This document shows, in pieces, positions 40,868 to 49,619 of a DNA stretch of 64,000 nucleotides (positions are counted from its first letter, which is position 1; every line of letters begins with the position of its first letter). The stretch is from assembly GCA_963747405.1 (NCBI GenBank), contig CAVVFG010000014.1, positions 123,166 through 187,165 of the forward strand, read 5' to 3'. The notes beneath the pieces were generated by a model, which had not been told where the DNA came from, ran no database searches, and saw nothing but the letters and a program-made list of their open reading frames with translations. This DNA comes from Fodinibacter sp963747405. Lineage in GTDB: Bacteria; Actinomycetota; Actinomycetes; Actinomycetales; Dermatophilaceae. A program made the translations under genes and the position numbers.

Positions 40868-41254
40868 CTACCGGCGTCGGTAGGAGACGGTCTCGATGAC
40901 GAGGAGCACGACCGAGACGAGGTTGGCCAGCAGCGCACCAGCGGAGAGCGAGACCACGCTGGCCATCGACTCGGGGGTGAGGCCGGACGAGCTGACGTTG
41001 TTGGCGTAGACGAGCACGACGGCGGCCGCGATGAGCTGGAGGTCGGCGACCAGGCTCGTCGCGAGGTGGACGGCGCCGATCTGGGTGCGGTCGCCGAACT
41101 TGAGCACCGTCGCGATGAGGTTGACCGCCACGGCGGCGAACAGCTCGTAGCGGTTGTGCACGCTGGGGTCGTCGAGCGGGCCGATGAAGAACCCGAAGTT
41201 CAAGGTGGCCGCGAGCAGCACGAAGAACCCGAAGATCACCTTCTCGAGGTTCAT
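40868..41254 (-). CDS. DUF6394-like small membrane protein (128 aa)
   Basis: The protein has four hydrophobic segments: NLEKVIFGFFVLLAATLNFGFFIG, YELFAAVAVNLIATVL, LQLIAAAVVLVYANN and LLANLVSVVLLVIETVSYRRR. The pattern and its position directly before a K+ channel gene fit DUF6394 proteins, which are frequent channel neighbours of unknown function. GGGGAGGGGCGC just before ATG 41254 is a good ribosome-binding site. It probably assists or regulates the channel (inference). Confidence 0.75.
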   Translation of the reverse strand: MNLEKVIFGFFVLLAATLNFGFFIGPLDDPSVHNRYELFAAVAVNLIATVLKFGDRTQIGAVHLATSLVADLQLIAAAVVLVYANNVSSSGLTPESMASVVSLSAGALLANLVSVVLLVIETVSYRRR

Positions 41255-41323
41255 GCGCCCCTCCCCGTCGTCGCCGTCGTCGTCGCCGTCACGATGGTAG
41301 GCAGCGCACGGCCCGCGCGCCGG

Positions 41324-41329
41324 TAGGCT
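41324..41329 (+). promoter_or_regulatory. -10 box (TAGGCT) of the second glycan operon, leaderless
   Basis: TAGGCT is spaced 8 nt from ATG 41338. Transcription should continue through the genes at 42497 and 44405. Confidence 0.55.
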
Positions 41330-41337
41330 CGCGGGCG

Positions 41338-42504
41338 ATGAGTGAGCACCGGCCCGACCACGACCACGACCACCTCCACGCCGCCCCGACCGAGAAGATC
41401 TCGGTGCCCGCCGGCGAGCGGGTCGGTCGCCGCGACGACCCGGGGGACACCACCCGGCTGCAGGGCCTCACCCCGGATGCCGGCACGCCGGCTCCTCCCG
41501 CGGGCGCCACCGGCGCTCCGGTCGCCCCGGTCCCCCCCGTGACCGTGGTCATCCCGGGGGCACGACCCGGCCACCCGTCCTACCCGATCGAGGACGACGC
41601 GGCCGGTCCGGGCCCGGCCCCCTACGTCACCATCGTGCTGCCCTGCTACAACGAGGGCGCCCACGTGCTGCAGGAGCTCGACCGCATCACCGCCACGATG
41701 CAGGCCAGCGAGCTCTCCTACGAGGTGCTCTGCATCGACGACGCCAGCACCGACGACACCCTCGACGTGCTCCGCCGGGCCCAGGACACCCATCCCCACC
41801 TGCGCATCCTGCCGTTCCGCCGCAACGGCGGCTCGGGAACGGCCCGCCGGATCGGCACCCAGCAGGCCCGCGGTGAGATCGTCGTGTGGACCGACGCCGA
41901 CATGACCTACGAGAACGAGCGCATCCCCGAGCTGGTGCGGGTGCTGCGCGACGACGCCACCTACGACCAGGTCGTCGGGGCCCGCACCACCGAGCAGGGC
42001 ACCCACAAGTGGGCACGCGTCCCGGCCAAGTGGTTCATCCGCAAGGTCGCCGAGTGGCTGACCAAGACCAGGATCCCCGACCTCAACTCCGGCCTGCGCG
42101 CGTTCCGTCGCGATGTCTCGCTGCCCTACCTGCGCCTGCTGCCCGCGGGGTTCTCGTGCGTCACGACCATCACCATCGCGTTCCTCAGCAACCAGCACGA
42201 CATCAAGTACGTCGAGACCAGCTACGCCAAGCGCGCCGGCGTGAGCAAGTTCCACTTCGTCAACGACGCCTACCGCTACATCCTCCAGGTGCTGCGCATG
42301 GTCATGTACTTCGACCCGCTCAAGGTGCTCATGCCGCCGGCGCTGTGGATGATCGTGATCGGGCTGGTCAAGGCCGTCGTCGACATGGTCCGCCACCCGT
42401 TCTACTTCCCGGCCAGCACGGTGCTGCTCATCGTCAGCGGCATCATGATCGCCAGCCTGGCGCTGCTCTCCGACCTCGTGGTGAGGTCGAGAGACGGTGT
42501 CTGA
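41338..42504 (+). CDS. GT2-family polyprenyl-phosphate-type glycosyltransferase with C-terminal membrane anchor (388 aa)
   Basis: A ~100-residue polar N-terminal tail with a His/Asp-rich start (RPDHDHDHLHAA) precedes a GT-A core: VTIVLPCYNEGAHV, CIDDASTDDT, RRNGGSGTARRIG, WTDADMTYENERIPEL (DxD) and the LNSGLRAFRR motif. The C-terminus has two hydrophobic helices (ALWMIVIGLVKAVVDM and VLLIVSGIMIASLALLSDLVV). This is the PgI/Dpm-like layout for making lipid-linked sugars. The start ATG 41338 follows a leaderless promoter. Eight bases of its 3' end overlap the next gene. Confidence 0.9.
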   Translation: MSEHRPDHDHDHLHAAPTEKISVPAGERVGRRDDPGDTTRLQGLTPDAGTPAPPAGATGAPVAPVPPVTVVIPGARPGHPSYPIEDDAAGPGPAPYVTIVLPCYNEGAHVLQELDRITATMQASELSYEVLCIDDASTDDTLDVLRRAQDTHPHLRILPFRRNGGSGTARRIGTQQARGEIVVWTDADMTYENERIPELVRVLRDDATYDQVVGARTTEQGTHKWARVPAKWFIRKVAEWLTKTRIPDLNSGLRAFRRDVSLPYLRLLPAGFSCVTTITIAFLSNQHDIKYVETSYAKRAGVSKFHFVNDAYRYILQVLRMVMYFDPLKVLMPPALWMIVIGLVKAVVDMVRHPFYFPASTVLLIVSGIMIASLALLSDLVVRSRDGV

Positions 42505-44374
42505 CAGCGCCTCGCTCAAGGTCGCGCTGGTCGGGCCCACCCACCCCTACAAGGGCGGCGTCGCCGCGCACACCACGGCGTTGGCGCACGAGCTGACCGA
42601 TGCCGGCCACGACGTCACGCTCGTGTCGTGGAGCCACCTCTACCCCTCGGCGCTCTACCCCGGCGAGCAGTCGGTGCCCGGCGGGTCGGCCGACGTCGAG
42701 CCCTTCCCGCGCAGCCTGCGGGTGCTGTCGTGGGCGCGCCCCGACACCTGGGTACGGGCCGGGCGCCGGCTGCGCGACGTCGACGTCATCATCGTCGTAC
42801 ACGTCATCCCGGCCGTGGTGCCCGCGCACCTCGCGCTGCTGCGGGCCGCCGGTGCCGGACGCACCACCTCCAGCGGCCACGGCCCGCGCACCGTGCTCAT
42901 CGCGCACAACGTGCTGCCGCACGAGGGCCACCCCGGCGACCGGCAGCTGATGGAGGCCCTCCTGCGCCGGGTCGACGCGGTCGTCGTGCACTCCGACGGG
43001 CAGGCCCGGATCGCGGCCGAGCTCGGGGCACCGCACGTGCGCGAGCTCGCCCTCCCGCCGCACCTGCCCGGCGGCCCCCCGCTGCCTCGCCCCGCGCACG
43101 CCGGGCCGCCACGCCTGCTGGCACTGGGCATCGTGCGCGACTACAAGGGCGTCGACCTGCTCGTCGACGCCCTGCGCGACGTGCCCGACCTGCGCCTCAC
43201 CGTGGCGGGTGAGCTGTGGGGGGATGCCGGGCGCGCGGTCCGCGACCTGGCCGCAGACCCGCGCATCGCGGGCCGCGTCGAGGTGCACCCCGGTTACGTT
43301 CCGGCAGAACGGATCGCGGAGCTCATGGCGCAGCACGACGTCGTCGCGCTGACCTACCGCACCGCCACCGCCTCGCAGAACGCGCTGCTGGCGCGCAGCC
43401 ACGGCGTGCCGGTGCTCGCCAGCGCGGTCGGCACCTTCCCCGAACAGGTGCGCGACGGCGTCGACGGCCTGCTCGTGCCGCCGTCCGACCGGGCGGCGCT
43501 CGTCACCGCGCTGCGCCGCCTCGCCGAGCCGGGCGTCGTCGACCGGCTGCGTGCCGAGGTGCGCCCCCCCGACCTGTCCGGCCCGTGGGCCAACTACGTC
43601 GGCGGCATCGAGGCGCTCGCAGCGGCCCCAGGCGAGGTCGAGCCGGCCCGTGCCGTCGTGCCGCTGGGAACGGTGGGGCGGGCTCGTGCGGCCCTTGCCG
43701 GCATCCGGGCCCGGCGCGGCCCGGTCGTCGACCTCGTCCCCTCCGACATCCCCGAGCGGGTGCGCGCCACCGACCTGCTCGCCGTCGACGACGACGCCCG
43801 CGACGCCGTGGCCATCGCCCGCGCCCTCGGCCTGCCCCGCCCGGGTGAGCCGGTCGCGGCCTGGTCGGCGCTGGGGGCGCTGGCCGCGATCGTGCGCATC
43901 CGCGACGACGGGCACCGCTCGTCGGTCATCGTCGACGAGAGCGGCAGCGGCAGCCCGATGGGGCGCTGGTCGCGGGCGGTGGGCTTCGCCCCGGTCGAGC
44001 TCGAGCTCACCGGCCCACGGGCGGCGGTCGAGGTGCTCGACGTCGACACCGCCAGCCTCGACGTCATCAGCCGGCTGCACCCCGGCGGCTGCACGGCCTC
44101 CGACGTCGACCACGCCCTCGGCCAGGCGTCCTGGGCCCTGCGCTCGGGCGGGCTGCTGGTGCTCACCGTGCCGATCGGCGACGACGACCCCGACTTCGCC
44201 GTGCGGCCGGCCGGCGTGCGCGGCATCCTCGCCCGTGCCGACGACCTCGGCCTGAAGCTCGTGGGCGACGTCGACGGCGACGTGCTCGACAGGATGCGTG
44301 ATGCCCGCACCGAGGCGGCCGGGGGTGACGCACCGGCGTATGCCGTGCTGCGGCTCACCTTCCGGCGCCGGTGA
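42497..44374 (+). CDS. GT4 glycosyltransferase fused to a methyltransferase-like domain (625 aa)
   Basis: Residues 1-~370 form a GT-B glycosyltransferase: KVALVGPTHPYKGGVAAHT at the N-terminal nucleotide/acceptor side, then LALGIVRDYKGVDLLVDAL, HPGYVPAERIAELMAQHDVVALTYR and the donor-site SHGVPVLASAVGTFPEQVRDGVDGLLVPP. The last ~190 residues resemble the distal part of a SAM-dependent methyltransferase (LDVISRLHPGGCTASDV, WALRSGGLLVLTVPIGDDD, RGILARADDLGLKLVG). The canonical GxGxG SAM loop is not visible, so this domain may be degenerate. The GTG at 42497 overlaps the upstream stop by 8 bp. Confidence 0.85.
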   Translation: MSDSASLKVALVGPTHPYKGGVAAHTTALAHELTDAGHDVTLVSWSHLYPSALYPGEQSVPGGSADVEPFPRSLRVLSWARPDTWVRAGRRLRDVDVIIVVHVIPAVVPAHLALLRAAGAGRTTSSGHGPRTVLIAHNVLPHEGHPGDRQLMEALLRRVDAVVVHSDGQARIAAELGAPHVRELALPPHLPGGPPLPRPAHAGPPRLLALGIVRDYKGVDLLVDALRDVPDLRLTVAGELWGDAGRAVRDLAADPRIAGRVEVHPGYVPAERIAELMAQHDVVALTYRTATASQNALLARSHGVPVLASAVGTFPEQVRDGVDGLLVPPSDRAALVTALRRLAEPGVVDRLRAEVRPPDLSGPWANYVGGIEALAAAPGEVEPARAVVPLGTVGRARAALAGIRARRGPVVDLVPSDIPERVRATDLLAVDDDARDAVAIARALGLPRPGEPVAAWSALGALAAIVRIRDDGHRSSVIVDESGSGSPMGRWSRAVGFAPVELELTGPRAAVEVLDVDTASLDVISRLHPGGCTASDVDHALGQASWALRSGGLLVLTVPIGDDDPDFAVRPAGVRGILARADDLGLKLVGDVDGDVLDRMRDARTEAAGGDAPAYAVLRLTFRRR

Positions 44375-44404
44375 GCGCCCGCAGCCGGGTGGGCGGGTGA
44401 CCCC

Positions 44405-45340
44405 GTGAACAAGGTCAAGGCCCTCAACGCGCTGCGCCTCGGCCTGCTCGTGGTCATCGTGGCGGCCTGCGTCATCGCGCTGTGGGCGAACTGGCAGGAG
44501 GTGTCCGGCCAGCTGCGCAAGCTCAGCGTTCCGGTGGTGCTCGGCGCGTTCGTGCTGGTCACCCTGGCGCCCGTGCTCACCCTGTTCGGCTGGCGGGTGC
44601 TGCTCGAGGACCTCGGCACCCACCTGGCGCTGCCACCGGCATCCAGCGTGTTCCTCGTCGGCCAGCTCGGCAAGTACCTCCCCGGGTCGGTGTGGACGGT
44701 GGTCGCCCAGGCCGAGATGGGAGCCCGGCTCCTGGTGCCCCGGCGGCGGATGGCCGTGGTCGGCATCCTGTCGATCGGCCTGGCGGTGCTCACCGGCTGC
44801 CTGCTCGGCATCCCGGCGGTGCAGCCGCTCATCTCCTCGCGCGGCGACGCGTTCTCGTGGTGGTGGGTGGTGCTCGCCGTGGCCCTGGGCTGCGTGCTGC
44901 TGTGGCCCCGGCTGCTCAACGCGATCATCGCCCGCGGCCTGCGGCTGCTGCGCCGCGAGCCGCTGGAGCACGACCTGTCCGGGCGGGCGGTGGTGCTGAC
45001 CTCGGTGTGGTTCCTCGCCGCGTGGGTCTCCACCGGGCTGGGGACGTTCGTGCTCGCCCGCAGCGTGGCGCCCGAGGCGCCGCTCGGGCCGCTGCTGGTG
45101 ACCTCCGTCGGGGGCTTCGCCCTGGCGTCGGCCGCGGGGATGTTCAGCGTCCTCGTGCCCGCCGGCGTCGGGGTGCGTGACGGCGTGCTCGCGCTGCTGC
45201 TGCTCACCCTGATGCCGTTGCCCGCCGCGACCGCCGTGGTCGTCGTGGCGCGCTTCCTGGCGGTGCTCGCCGACCTGCTGCTCGCCGGCGGCGCCTGGGC
45301 CTGGGGGCGTCGGCACGACCTCCTAGGATCGACGGCGTGA
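44405..45340 (+). CDS. LPG-synthase-TM/UPF0104-type flippase-like membrane protein (311 aa)
   Basis: It has about eight hydrophobic segments with LGKYLPGSVWTVVAQAEMG after the second or third helix, the segment characteristic of the LPG_synthase_TM family (including AglD/YbhN-like transporters of lipid-linked glycans). Later motifs are SVGGFALASAAGMFSVLVPAGVGVRDG and a C-terminal basic tail. GTG 44405 is the start, 30 bases after the GT4 stop. A -10 box for the next gene is embedded near its 3' end. The likely role is translocating a lipid-linked product of the GT2/GT4 pair (inference). Confidence 0.82.
   Translation: MNKVKALNALRLGLLVVIVAACVIALWANWQEVSGQLRKLSVPVVLGAFVLVTLAPVLTLFGWRVLLEDLGTHLALPPASSVFLVGQLGKYLPGSVWTVVAQAEMGARLLVPRRRMAVVGILSIGLAVLTGCLLGIPAVQPLISSRGDAFSWWWVVLAVALGCVLLWPRLLNAIIARGLRLLRREPLEHDLSGRAVVLTSVWFLAAWVSTGLGTFVLARSVAPEAPLGPLLVTSVGGFALASAAGMFSVLVPAGVGVRDGVLALLLLTLMPLPAATAVVVVARFLAVLADLLLAGGAWAWGRRHDLLGSTA
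45324..45329 (+). promoter_or_regulatory. -10 box (TAGGAT) internal to the preceding gene, leaderless
   Basis: TAGGAT is spaced 7 nt from GTG 45337, inside the last codons of the 44405 gene, giving the methyltransferase its own start site. Confidence 0.55.
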
Positions 45341-46152
45341 CCGACTCCGCTGGGCCCGGCGACCGTGAGGAGCAGCTCGCCTACTCCGAGATCATGGCCA
45401 AGATGCTCGACGAGGAGGGCCGGCGCCAGAAGGCCGCCAAGATCGTCGCCGTCGTGCGGCACGCGCTAGGGGTGCCGTCGCTGCAGGGGCTGCGGGCCGT
45501 CGACGTCGGCTGCTCTGCCGGGTTCATCGCCGACGAGCTCGCGCTGGCCGGCGCGAGCACCAGCGGGGTCGACATCGACGAGCCGGGGCTCGAGAAGGCC
45601 CGGGCGCGCTTCGGCGAGCGGGTCGACTTCCGCCTGGCCCGCGGTGAGGACCTCCCCTTCGACGACGACTCTGTCGACGTCGCCGTGCTGAACCACATCT
45701 ACGAGCACGTCGTCGACCCCGCGGCCGTGGTGGCCGACATCTTCCGCGTGCTGCGCCCGGGCGGGCTGCTCTACCTCGGGGTCGGGCACCGGTGGCAGGT
45801 GCTGGAGCCGCACCACCGGCTGCCCTTCCTGTCGTGGCTTCCGCGGGGCGCGGCCGACCGGTACCTGCGGGCCACCGGCAAGGGCGATCACTACTACGAG
45901 CACTACTACACGCCCGCCGGGCTGCGCCGGCTGTTCGCGGCCTACGACGTGTGGGACTACACGCTGCCCGTGCTCACCGACCCGGCCGCCTTCGCCGCCG
46001 GCGACACCGTGCCCGCCTGGGCGGCCAGGGTGCCACCCGTGGTGTTCCGTGCCGCCCTTGCGCTGGTGCCCACCTACGTGTGGGCGGCGTTCAAGGGGGC
46101 GGCCACGCCCGCCGGTCCGCCGCTGCGCGTCCCACCGCGTCACCTGGGCTGA
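45337..46152 (+). CDS. Class I SAM-dependent methyltransferase (271 aa)
   Basis: This Methyltransf_11-type protein has motif I VDVGCSAGFIADEL (VxxGxxxG), the acidic GVDIDEPGLEKA, motif LARGEDLPFDDDSVDVAVLNHIYEHVVDPAAVVADIFRVLRPGGLLYLG and a C-terminal region with YYEHYYTPAGL. The acceptor is likely a sugar or lipid, judged from the operon. GTG 45337 shares GTGA with the upstream stop, and a leaderless promoter overlaps it. The stop TGA shares TGATG with the next gene's ATG. Confidence 0.9.
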   Translation: MTDSAGPGDREEQLAYSEIMAKMLDEEGRRQKAAKIVAVVRHALGVPSLQGLRAVDVGCSAGFIADELALAGASTSGVDIDEPGLEKARARFGERVDFRLARGEDLPFDDDSVDVAVLNHIYEHVVDPAAVVADIFRVLRPGGLLYLGVGHRWQVLEPHHRLPFLSWLPRGAADRYLRATGKGDHYYEHYYTPAGLRRLFAAYDVWDYTLPVLTDPAAFAAGDTVPAWAARVPPVVFRAALALVPTYVWAAFKGAATPAGPPLRVPPRHLG

Positions 46153-47081
46153 TGGCCGGCGCCGTCCACGAGCGCACCGTGCGCACCTCGCGCCCGGTGC
46201 CGCTGGGCGCGGTGGTCGGCACGTTCCGCCGGGGCGGGGGCGACCCGACGAGCCGGCGCGACGACCACGGCTGGTGGTTCGCGTGGCGCACTCCTGACGG
46301 CCCGGTCACGGTGTGCCTCGCCGCGGCGCCGAGCGCCGGCGAGGTCACGGCATCCGGGTGGGGGAGCGGTGCGGCGTGGGTGCTCGACCGGGTGCCCGAC
46401 CTGCTCGGCGAGCGCGACGACCCGGCCGGCTTCGTCGCCCACCACCCCCTCGTGGCGCAGGAGTGGCGCCGGTTCCCCGGCTGGCGGGTGCCGCGATCCG
46501 GGCTGGTCGTGCAGGCGCTGGTGCCCTCGATCATCGAGCAGAAGGTCACCGGCAAGGAGGCCTTCGCCGGCTACCGCCGCCTGGTGCGGCGCTTCGGCGA
46601 ACCGGCGCCGGGGCCGGGCGTCGACCGCGGGCTCGTCGTGCCGCCCACCCCGCCGGGCTGGGCCGCCATCCCCTCGTGGGAGTGGCTGGCCGCCGGCGTC
46701 GACCCGGGCCGGTCGCGCACCGTGGTGCACGCCGTCGGGCGCGCCGGGCGACTCGAGGAGTGCGCCGACCTCCCGGCCGAGCAGGCCCGGGCCCGGCTCA
46801 CCGCCCTGCCGGGCGTGGGCCGGTGGACGTGGGCGGAGGTGGCCCAGCGCGCCCTGGGGCTGCCCGACGAGGTGAGCTTCGGCGACTACCACGTCGCCAA
46901 GGACATCGGCTGGGCCCTGACCGGCACCGCGGTCGACGACGACGGCCTGGCCGAGCTGCTCGAGCCGTACGCCGGGCACCGCTACCGGGTGCAGCGGCTC
47001 CTCGAGCTCGGCGGCCACCACCGGCCCCGGCGCGGCCCGCGGATGTCGACGCCGACGCACCTGCCGGTGCGTGGGCGCTGA
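46152..47081 (+). CDS. DNA-3-methyladenine glycosylase II, HhH-GPD/AlkA type (309 aa)
   Basis: The C-terminal half has the HhH-GPD fold: ALVPSIIEQKVTGKEAF, a helix-hairpin-helix LTALPGVGRWTWAEVAQRALG and the catalytic FGDYHVAKDIGWALTG with the Asp of the family. Residues 1-~120 form an AlkA-like N-terminal domain. The enzyme removes alkylated bases from DNA. Its gene shares one base with the methyltransferase stop (TGATG), so it is probably cotranscribed, though its role differs from its neighbours. ATG 46152 is the start. Confidence 0.88.
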   Translation: MAGAVHERTVRTSRPVPLGAVVGTFRRGGGDPTSRRDDHGWWFAWRTPDGPVTVCLAAAPSAGEVTASGWGSGAAWVLDRVPDLLGERDDPAGFVAHHPLVAQEWRRFPGWRVPRSGLVVQALVPSIIEQKVTGKEAFAGYRRLVRRFGEPAPGPGVDRGLVVPPTPPGWAAIPSWEWLAAGVDPGRSRTVVHAVGRAGRLEECADLPAEQARARLTALPGVGRWTWAEVAQRALGLPDEVSFGDYHVAKDIGWALTGTAVDDDGLAELLEPYAGHRYRVQRLLELGGHHRPRRGPRMSTPTHLPVRGR

Positions 47082-47154
47082 CCACCGGGTGCCCCGTCGG
47101 ATGCCATCGGCTGTTCGGCCCTCGGCTATCGACCGTTCGGCCGAGAATCGGTGG

Positions 47155-47160
47155 CAGAAT
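47155..47160 (+). promoter_or_regulatory. -10-like CAGAAT at 7 nt before a small gene
   Basis: CAGAAT is spaced 7 nt from ATG 47168. It deviates from TAnnnT in its first base. A CTCGGC/GCCGAG inverted repeat (47121-47126 with 47140-47145) lies just upstream and may end the glycosylase transcript. Confidence 0.35.
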
Positions 47161-47167
47161 CACCGGT

Positions 47168-47377
47168 ATGACGTTGGACACCATCCGGCAGGGCCTGCGC
47201 TGGACCTTCTGGGTGCTGGTTTGGCTGATGACGGCCCTGCTGGGCGCGCTGCTCTTCCTGGGCACCGTTCCCGTCCCGGCCGTCGCACGGTGGGTCGGCT
47301 TCGCCGCGGTGCTGGGGATCATCGCCGAGGACGTCCGACGCAAGCTGGTCCCGGCCTCCGAGAAGTCCCGCCACTGA
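47168..47377 (+). CDS. Small membrane protein (69 aa)
   Basis: Two hydrophobic segments (WTFWVLVWLMTALLGALLFLG and AVARWVGFAAVLGIIAEDV) are followed by a short basic tail. I recognise no family. It is short and would be missed by length filters; the start ATG 47168 has a -10-like box at leaderless spacing. It is convergent with cofE and followed by a strong hairpin at 47414-47446. Confidence 0.6.
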   Translation: MTLDTIRQGLRWTFWVLVWLMTALLGALLFLGTVPVPAVARWVGFAAVLGIIAEDVRRKLVPASEKSRH

Positions 47378-47413
47378 CGGCTCGGCGTCCGGCACAGATC
47401 CTTCCGGCGACGG

Positions 47414-47446
47414 GGGGCCGTCCATTCCCTGCCACCGGGCGGCCCC
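47414..47446. terminator. Hairpin between the small membrane gene and cofE
   Basis: GGGGCCG (47414-47420) pairs perfectly with CGGCCCC (47440-47446) across 19 nt. It lies between convergent stops and can serve both directions. Confidence 0.5.
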
Positions 47447-48553
47447 TCAGCCGAGGGACACGGTGACCACCGAGTCGGTGCGTCGCACCTGCCGCGCGAC
47501 CAGCCCCTCCGAGGCGGCCGCCACCTCGAGGCGCACCACGAGCCGGCCGAGGTCGTAGCCGTCGGGGGCGGCCAGCGTCAGCTCGGCGCAGCCGCCCGCC
47601 TCGTCGACGCCGACGTCGACCGACCCGGCGGGCACGGTGAGCAGGGCGAGCGCGACGACCCGGCCCACCCGCGGCCCCAGCCGCTCGCCGGGCTGCACCG
47701 GCCGGAGGCCGACCTCCTGCGCCAGCGCGCTCCCCGGAGGCACGCCCAGGGCGGCCCGCAGCGCCTCGACGTGGCCGAGGGCGAACCAGTCACCCGGTCC
47801 GACCCGGACCAGCGCGCGGGCACCACCGGCGTGCGGCGAGAACCACGCGGCATCCAGCCCACGCACCAGCGCAGCGGGGATGCCGTCGGCCTTGCCCTTG
47901 ACGAGGTCGGCTGCGGCCGCCACCTCGTCGGCGACGGCCCGCATGGTCACGGCCAGCGGCCGGCCGTCGTGGTCGGTGGCGCCGCGCAGGTCCTCGAGCA
48001 CGGCCAGCCCCGCACTGCCCAGAGCCAGGTCGGTGAGCCCGTCGCGCCAGGGGCGGCCCGCGGTGTCGCTGAGCACCACGGCCAGCGCTGTGCCAGAGGG
48101 CATGTCGAGCCGCTCGAGCAGCGCAGCGCGCAGCCGCGCGGCCTCGGCGTCCGGGTCGTCGGGCAGCACCAGCAGCCCGGCCCCCGGGCCGGTGTTGGAG
48201 GCGTCGACCCCGGCCGCGGCCATCACCGGACCGGCCACCGACTCCACGACCCGGGTGACGCCATCGGTGCTGCGGCGCTCGGCCACGACGCGCACGGTGC
48301 CGGCCGTGACGGCATCCTCGCGGGTGCCCTCCCAGGTCAGGCCCAGCGCCTTGGACACGACCTTGCTCGACACCACGAGGCAGTCGCCGGGTCGCAGCCC
48401 GGTGCCGGATGCCGTGAGCGCGTCGACCAGCAGGTCGGCCAGCCGGGCGCCGTGCGGCACCTCGCCCAGCCCGAGCACCGGCAGCACCCGCAGCCCGGCG
48501 CCCGAGCGAGGCGACGGAGTCGAGGGAGGCGAGGGCACCGGCGTCTGCGTCAC
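47447..48553 (-). CDS. cofE: Coenzyme F420-0:L-glutamate ligase (368 aa)
   Basis: CofE adds glutamate residues to F420-0. Motifs include VVSSKVVSKALGL, ESVAGPVMAAAGVDASNTGPGAGLLVLP, VVLSDTAGRPWRDGLTDLALGSAGLAVLEDLRG and ADLVKGKADGIPAALVRGLD. CofE-like text ends near residue 260. The last ~110 residues are an Ala/Val/Gly-rich domain of unknown type and do not show the nitroreductase motifs of mycobacterial FbiB. The GTG at 48553 overlaps the cofD stop (GTGA), so the pair is coupled. The 3' end is tail to tail with the small membrane protein. Confidence 0.9.
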   Translation of the reverse strand: MTQTPVPSPPSTPSPRSGAGLRVLPVLGLGEVPHGARLADLLVDALTASGTGLRPGDCLVVSSKVVSKALGLTWEGTREDAVTAGTVRVVAERRSTDGVTRVVESVAGPVMAAAGVDASNTGPGAGLLVLPDDPDAEAARLRAALLERLDMPSGTALAVVLSDTAGRPWRDGLTDLALGSAGLAVLEDLRGATDHDGRPLAVTMRAVADEVAAAADLVKGKADGIPAALVRGLDAAWFSPHAGGARALVRVGPGDWFALGHVEALRAALGVPPGSALAQEVGLRPVQPGERLGPRVGRVVALALLTVPAGSVDVGVDEAGGCAELTLAAPDGYDLGRLVVRLEVAAASEGLVARQVRRTDSVVTVSLG

Positions 48554-49527
48554 GCCGGCACCGCGGCGGCCATCCGCAGCGCGTGCGCGGCGATGCGCGC
48601 GGTGGCCGGCACGTCGCTCATCAGCAGCGGCCCGTCGAAGGCCTCGACCCGGGCTCGGCGCAAGGTGGTGCCGGCGTCGGCCGGGTCGACCAGCCACCCG
48701 TCGAGGAAGTCCTCGTAGAGCCCGCCGACGGCCTGCGCGGTGGTGTCGACGCCGATGGCCTCGAGGCACGCGTCGGCGTGACCACGGACCGGGCGGCCCG
48801 AGATGAGTGGGGACACGCCGACCACGGGTGCGGTGGTGCCGCGCAACGCGTCTCGCACACCGGGGATGCCGAGGATGATGCCGATCGACACCACCGGGTT
48901 GCTGGGCGGCAGCAGCACGACATCGGCCTGCCGGATGGCGTCGAGCACCCGCGGTGCGGCGGTGGCCCGGTCGAGCCCCGCGACGACGAACCGGCGGGCC
49001 GGCACGGTGGCCTGGTGGCGGACCCACCACTCCTGGAAGTGGATCGCCCGCTCGCCGCCCTCGCCGTCGTCGACCACGACGTGCGTCTCGACCGGCACGT
49101 CGGTCATCGGCACCAGGTCGATGCGCCTCTCCGGCAGTCCCCAGCGGGCCGCGAGCCGGGTGGTGACCTCGCTGAGCGAGACCCCCTGCCCGAGCCACTG
49201 CGACCGCACCACGTGCGTGCCGATGTCGAGGTCGCCGAGCGCGAACCACTGCGGGAGAGCGCCGTACGCGGCGAGCTCACCCTGCACGCGGTGGCTGTCG
49301 TCGGCGCGACCCCAGCCCTGTCCCTCGTGCACGCCGTCGCCCAGGGTGTAGAGCAGGGTGTCGAGGTCGGGGCAGACCCGCAGGCCGAAGAGCGTGATGT
49401 CGTCGCCGGTGTTCGCGATGACGGTGACCGTCGAGTCGGCGAGCCCGGGGGTGGTGTCGAGGTGGTGGCGCAGGCCGCGGACGAAGCGAGCTCCGCCGAC
49501 ACCGCCCGCCAGTGCCGTGATGTGCAT
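48550..49527 (-). CDS. cofD: 2-phospho-L-lactate (or PEP) transferase for F420 synthesis (325 aa)
   Basis: CofD/FbiA joins the nucleotide-activated three-carbon acid to Fo to make (dehydro)F420-0. Signatures are LAGGVGGARFVRGL at the N-terminus, NTGDDITLFGLRVCPDLDTLLYTLGD, GDLDIGTHVVRSQWL, VLLPPSNPVVSIGIILG and VGVSPLISGRPVRGHAD. Length is normal (about 310-330 aa). ATG 49527 has CAGACT (minus strand, 49540-49535) at 7 nt, a -10-like box. The gene is divergent from whiB and coupled to cofE downstream. Confidence 0.95.
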   Translation of the reverse strand: MHITALAGGVGGARFVRGLRHHLDTTPGLADSTVTVIANTGDDITLFGLRVCPDLDTLLYTLGDGVHEGQGWGRADDSHRVQGELAAYGALPQWFALGDLDIGTHVVRSQWLGQGVSLSEVTTRLAARWGLPERRIDLVPMTDVPVETHVVVDDGEGGERAIHFQEWWVRHQATVPARRFVVAGLDRATAAPRVLDAIRQADVVLLPPSNPVVSIGIILGIPGVRDALRGTTAPVVGVSPLISGRPVRGHADACLEAIGVDTTAQAVGGLYEDFLDGWLVDPADAGTTLRRARVEAFDGPLLMSDVPATARIAAHALRMAAAVPA

Positions 49528-49619
49528 GTGCGAGAGTCTGTCAGGCGCGTTCACGCGGCGGCGAGTCCGCCCGAAACGCCGGGGAGCCGGGAAAAAGAGC
49601 ACCAATAACACCATCCGGC

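Noticed and set aside
42443..45316. A minus-strand frame of 957 codons
   Set aside because: It is antisense to three well-supported plus-strand genes and has biased shadow composition (His/Gln/Arg/Asp-rich).
47447..49249. A 600-codon CofE fusion
   Set aside because: The extra N-terminal part overlaps cofD in another frame; the coupled GTG at 48553 is the start.
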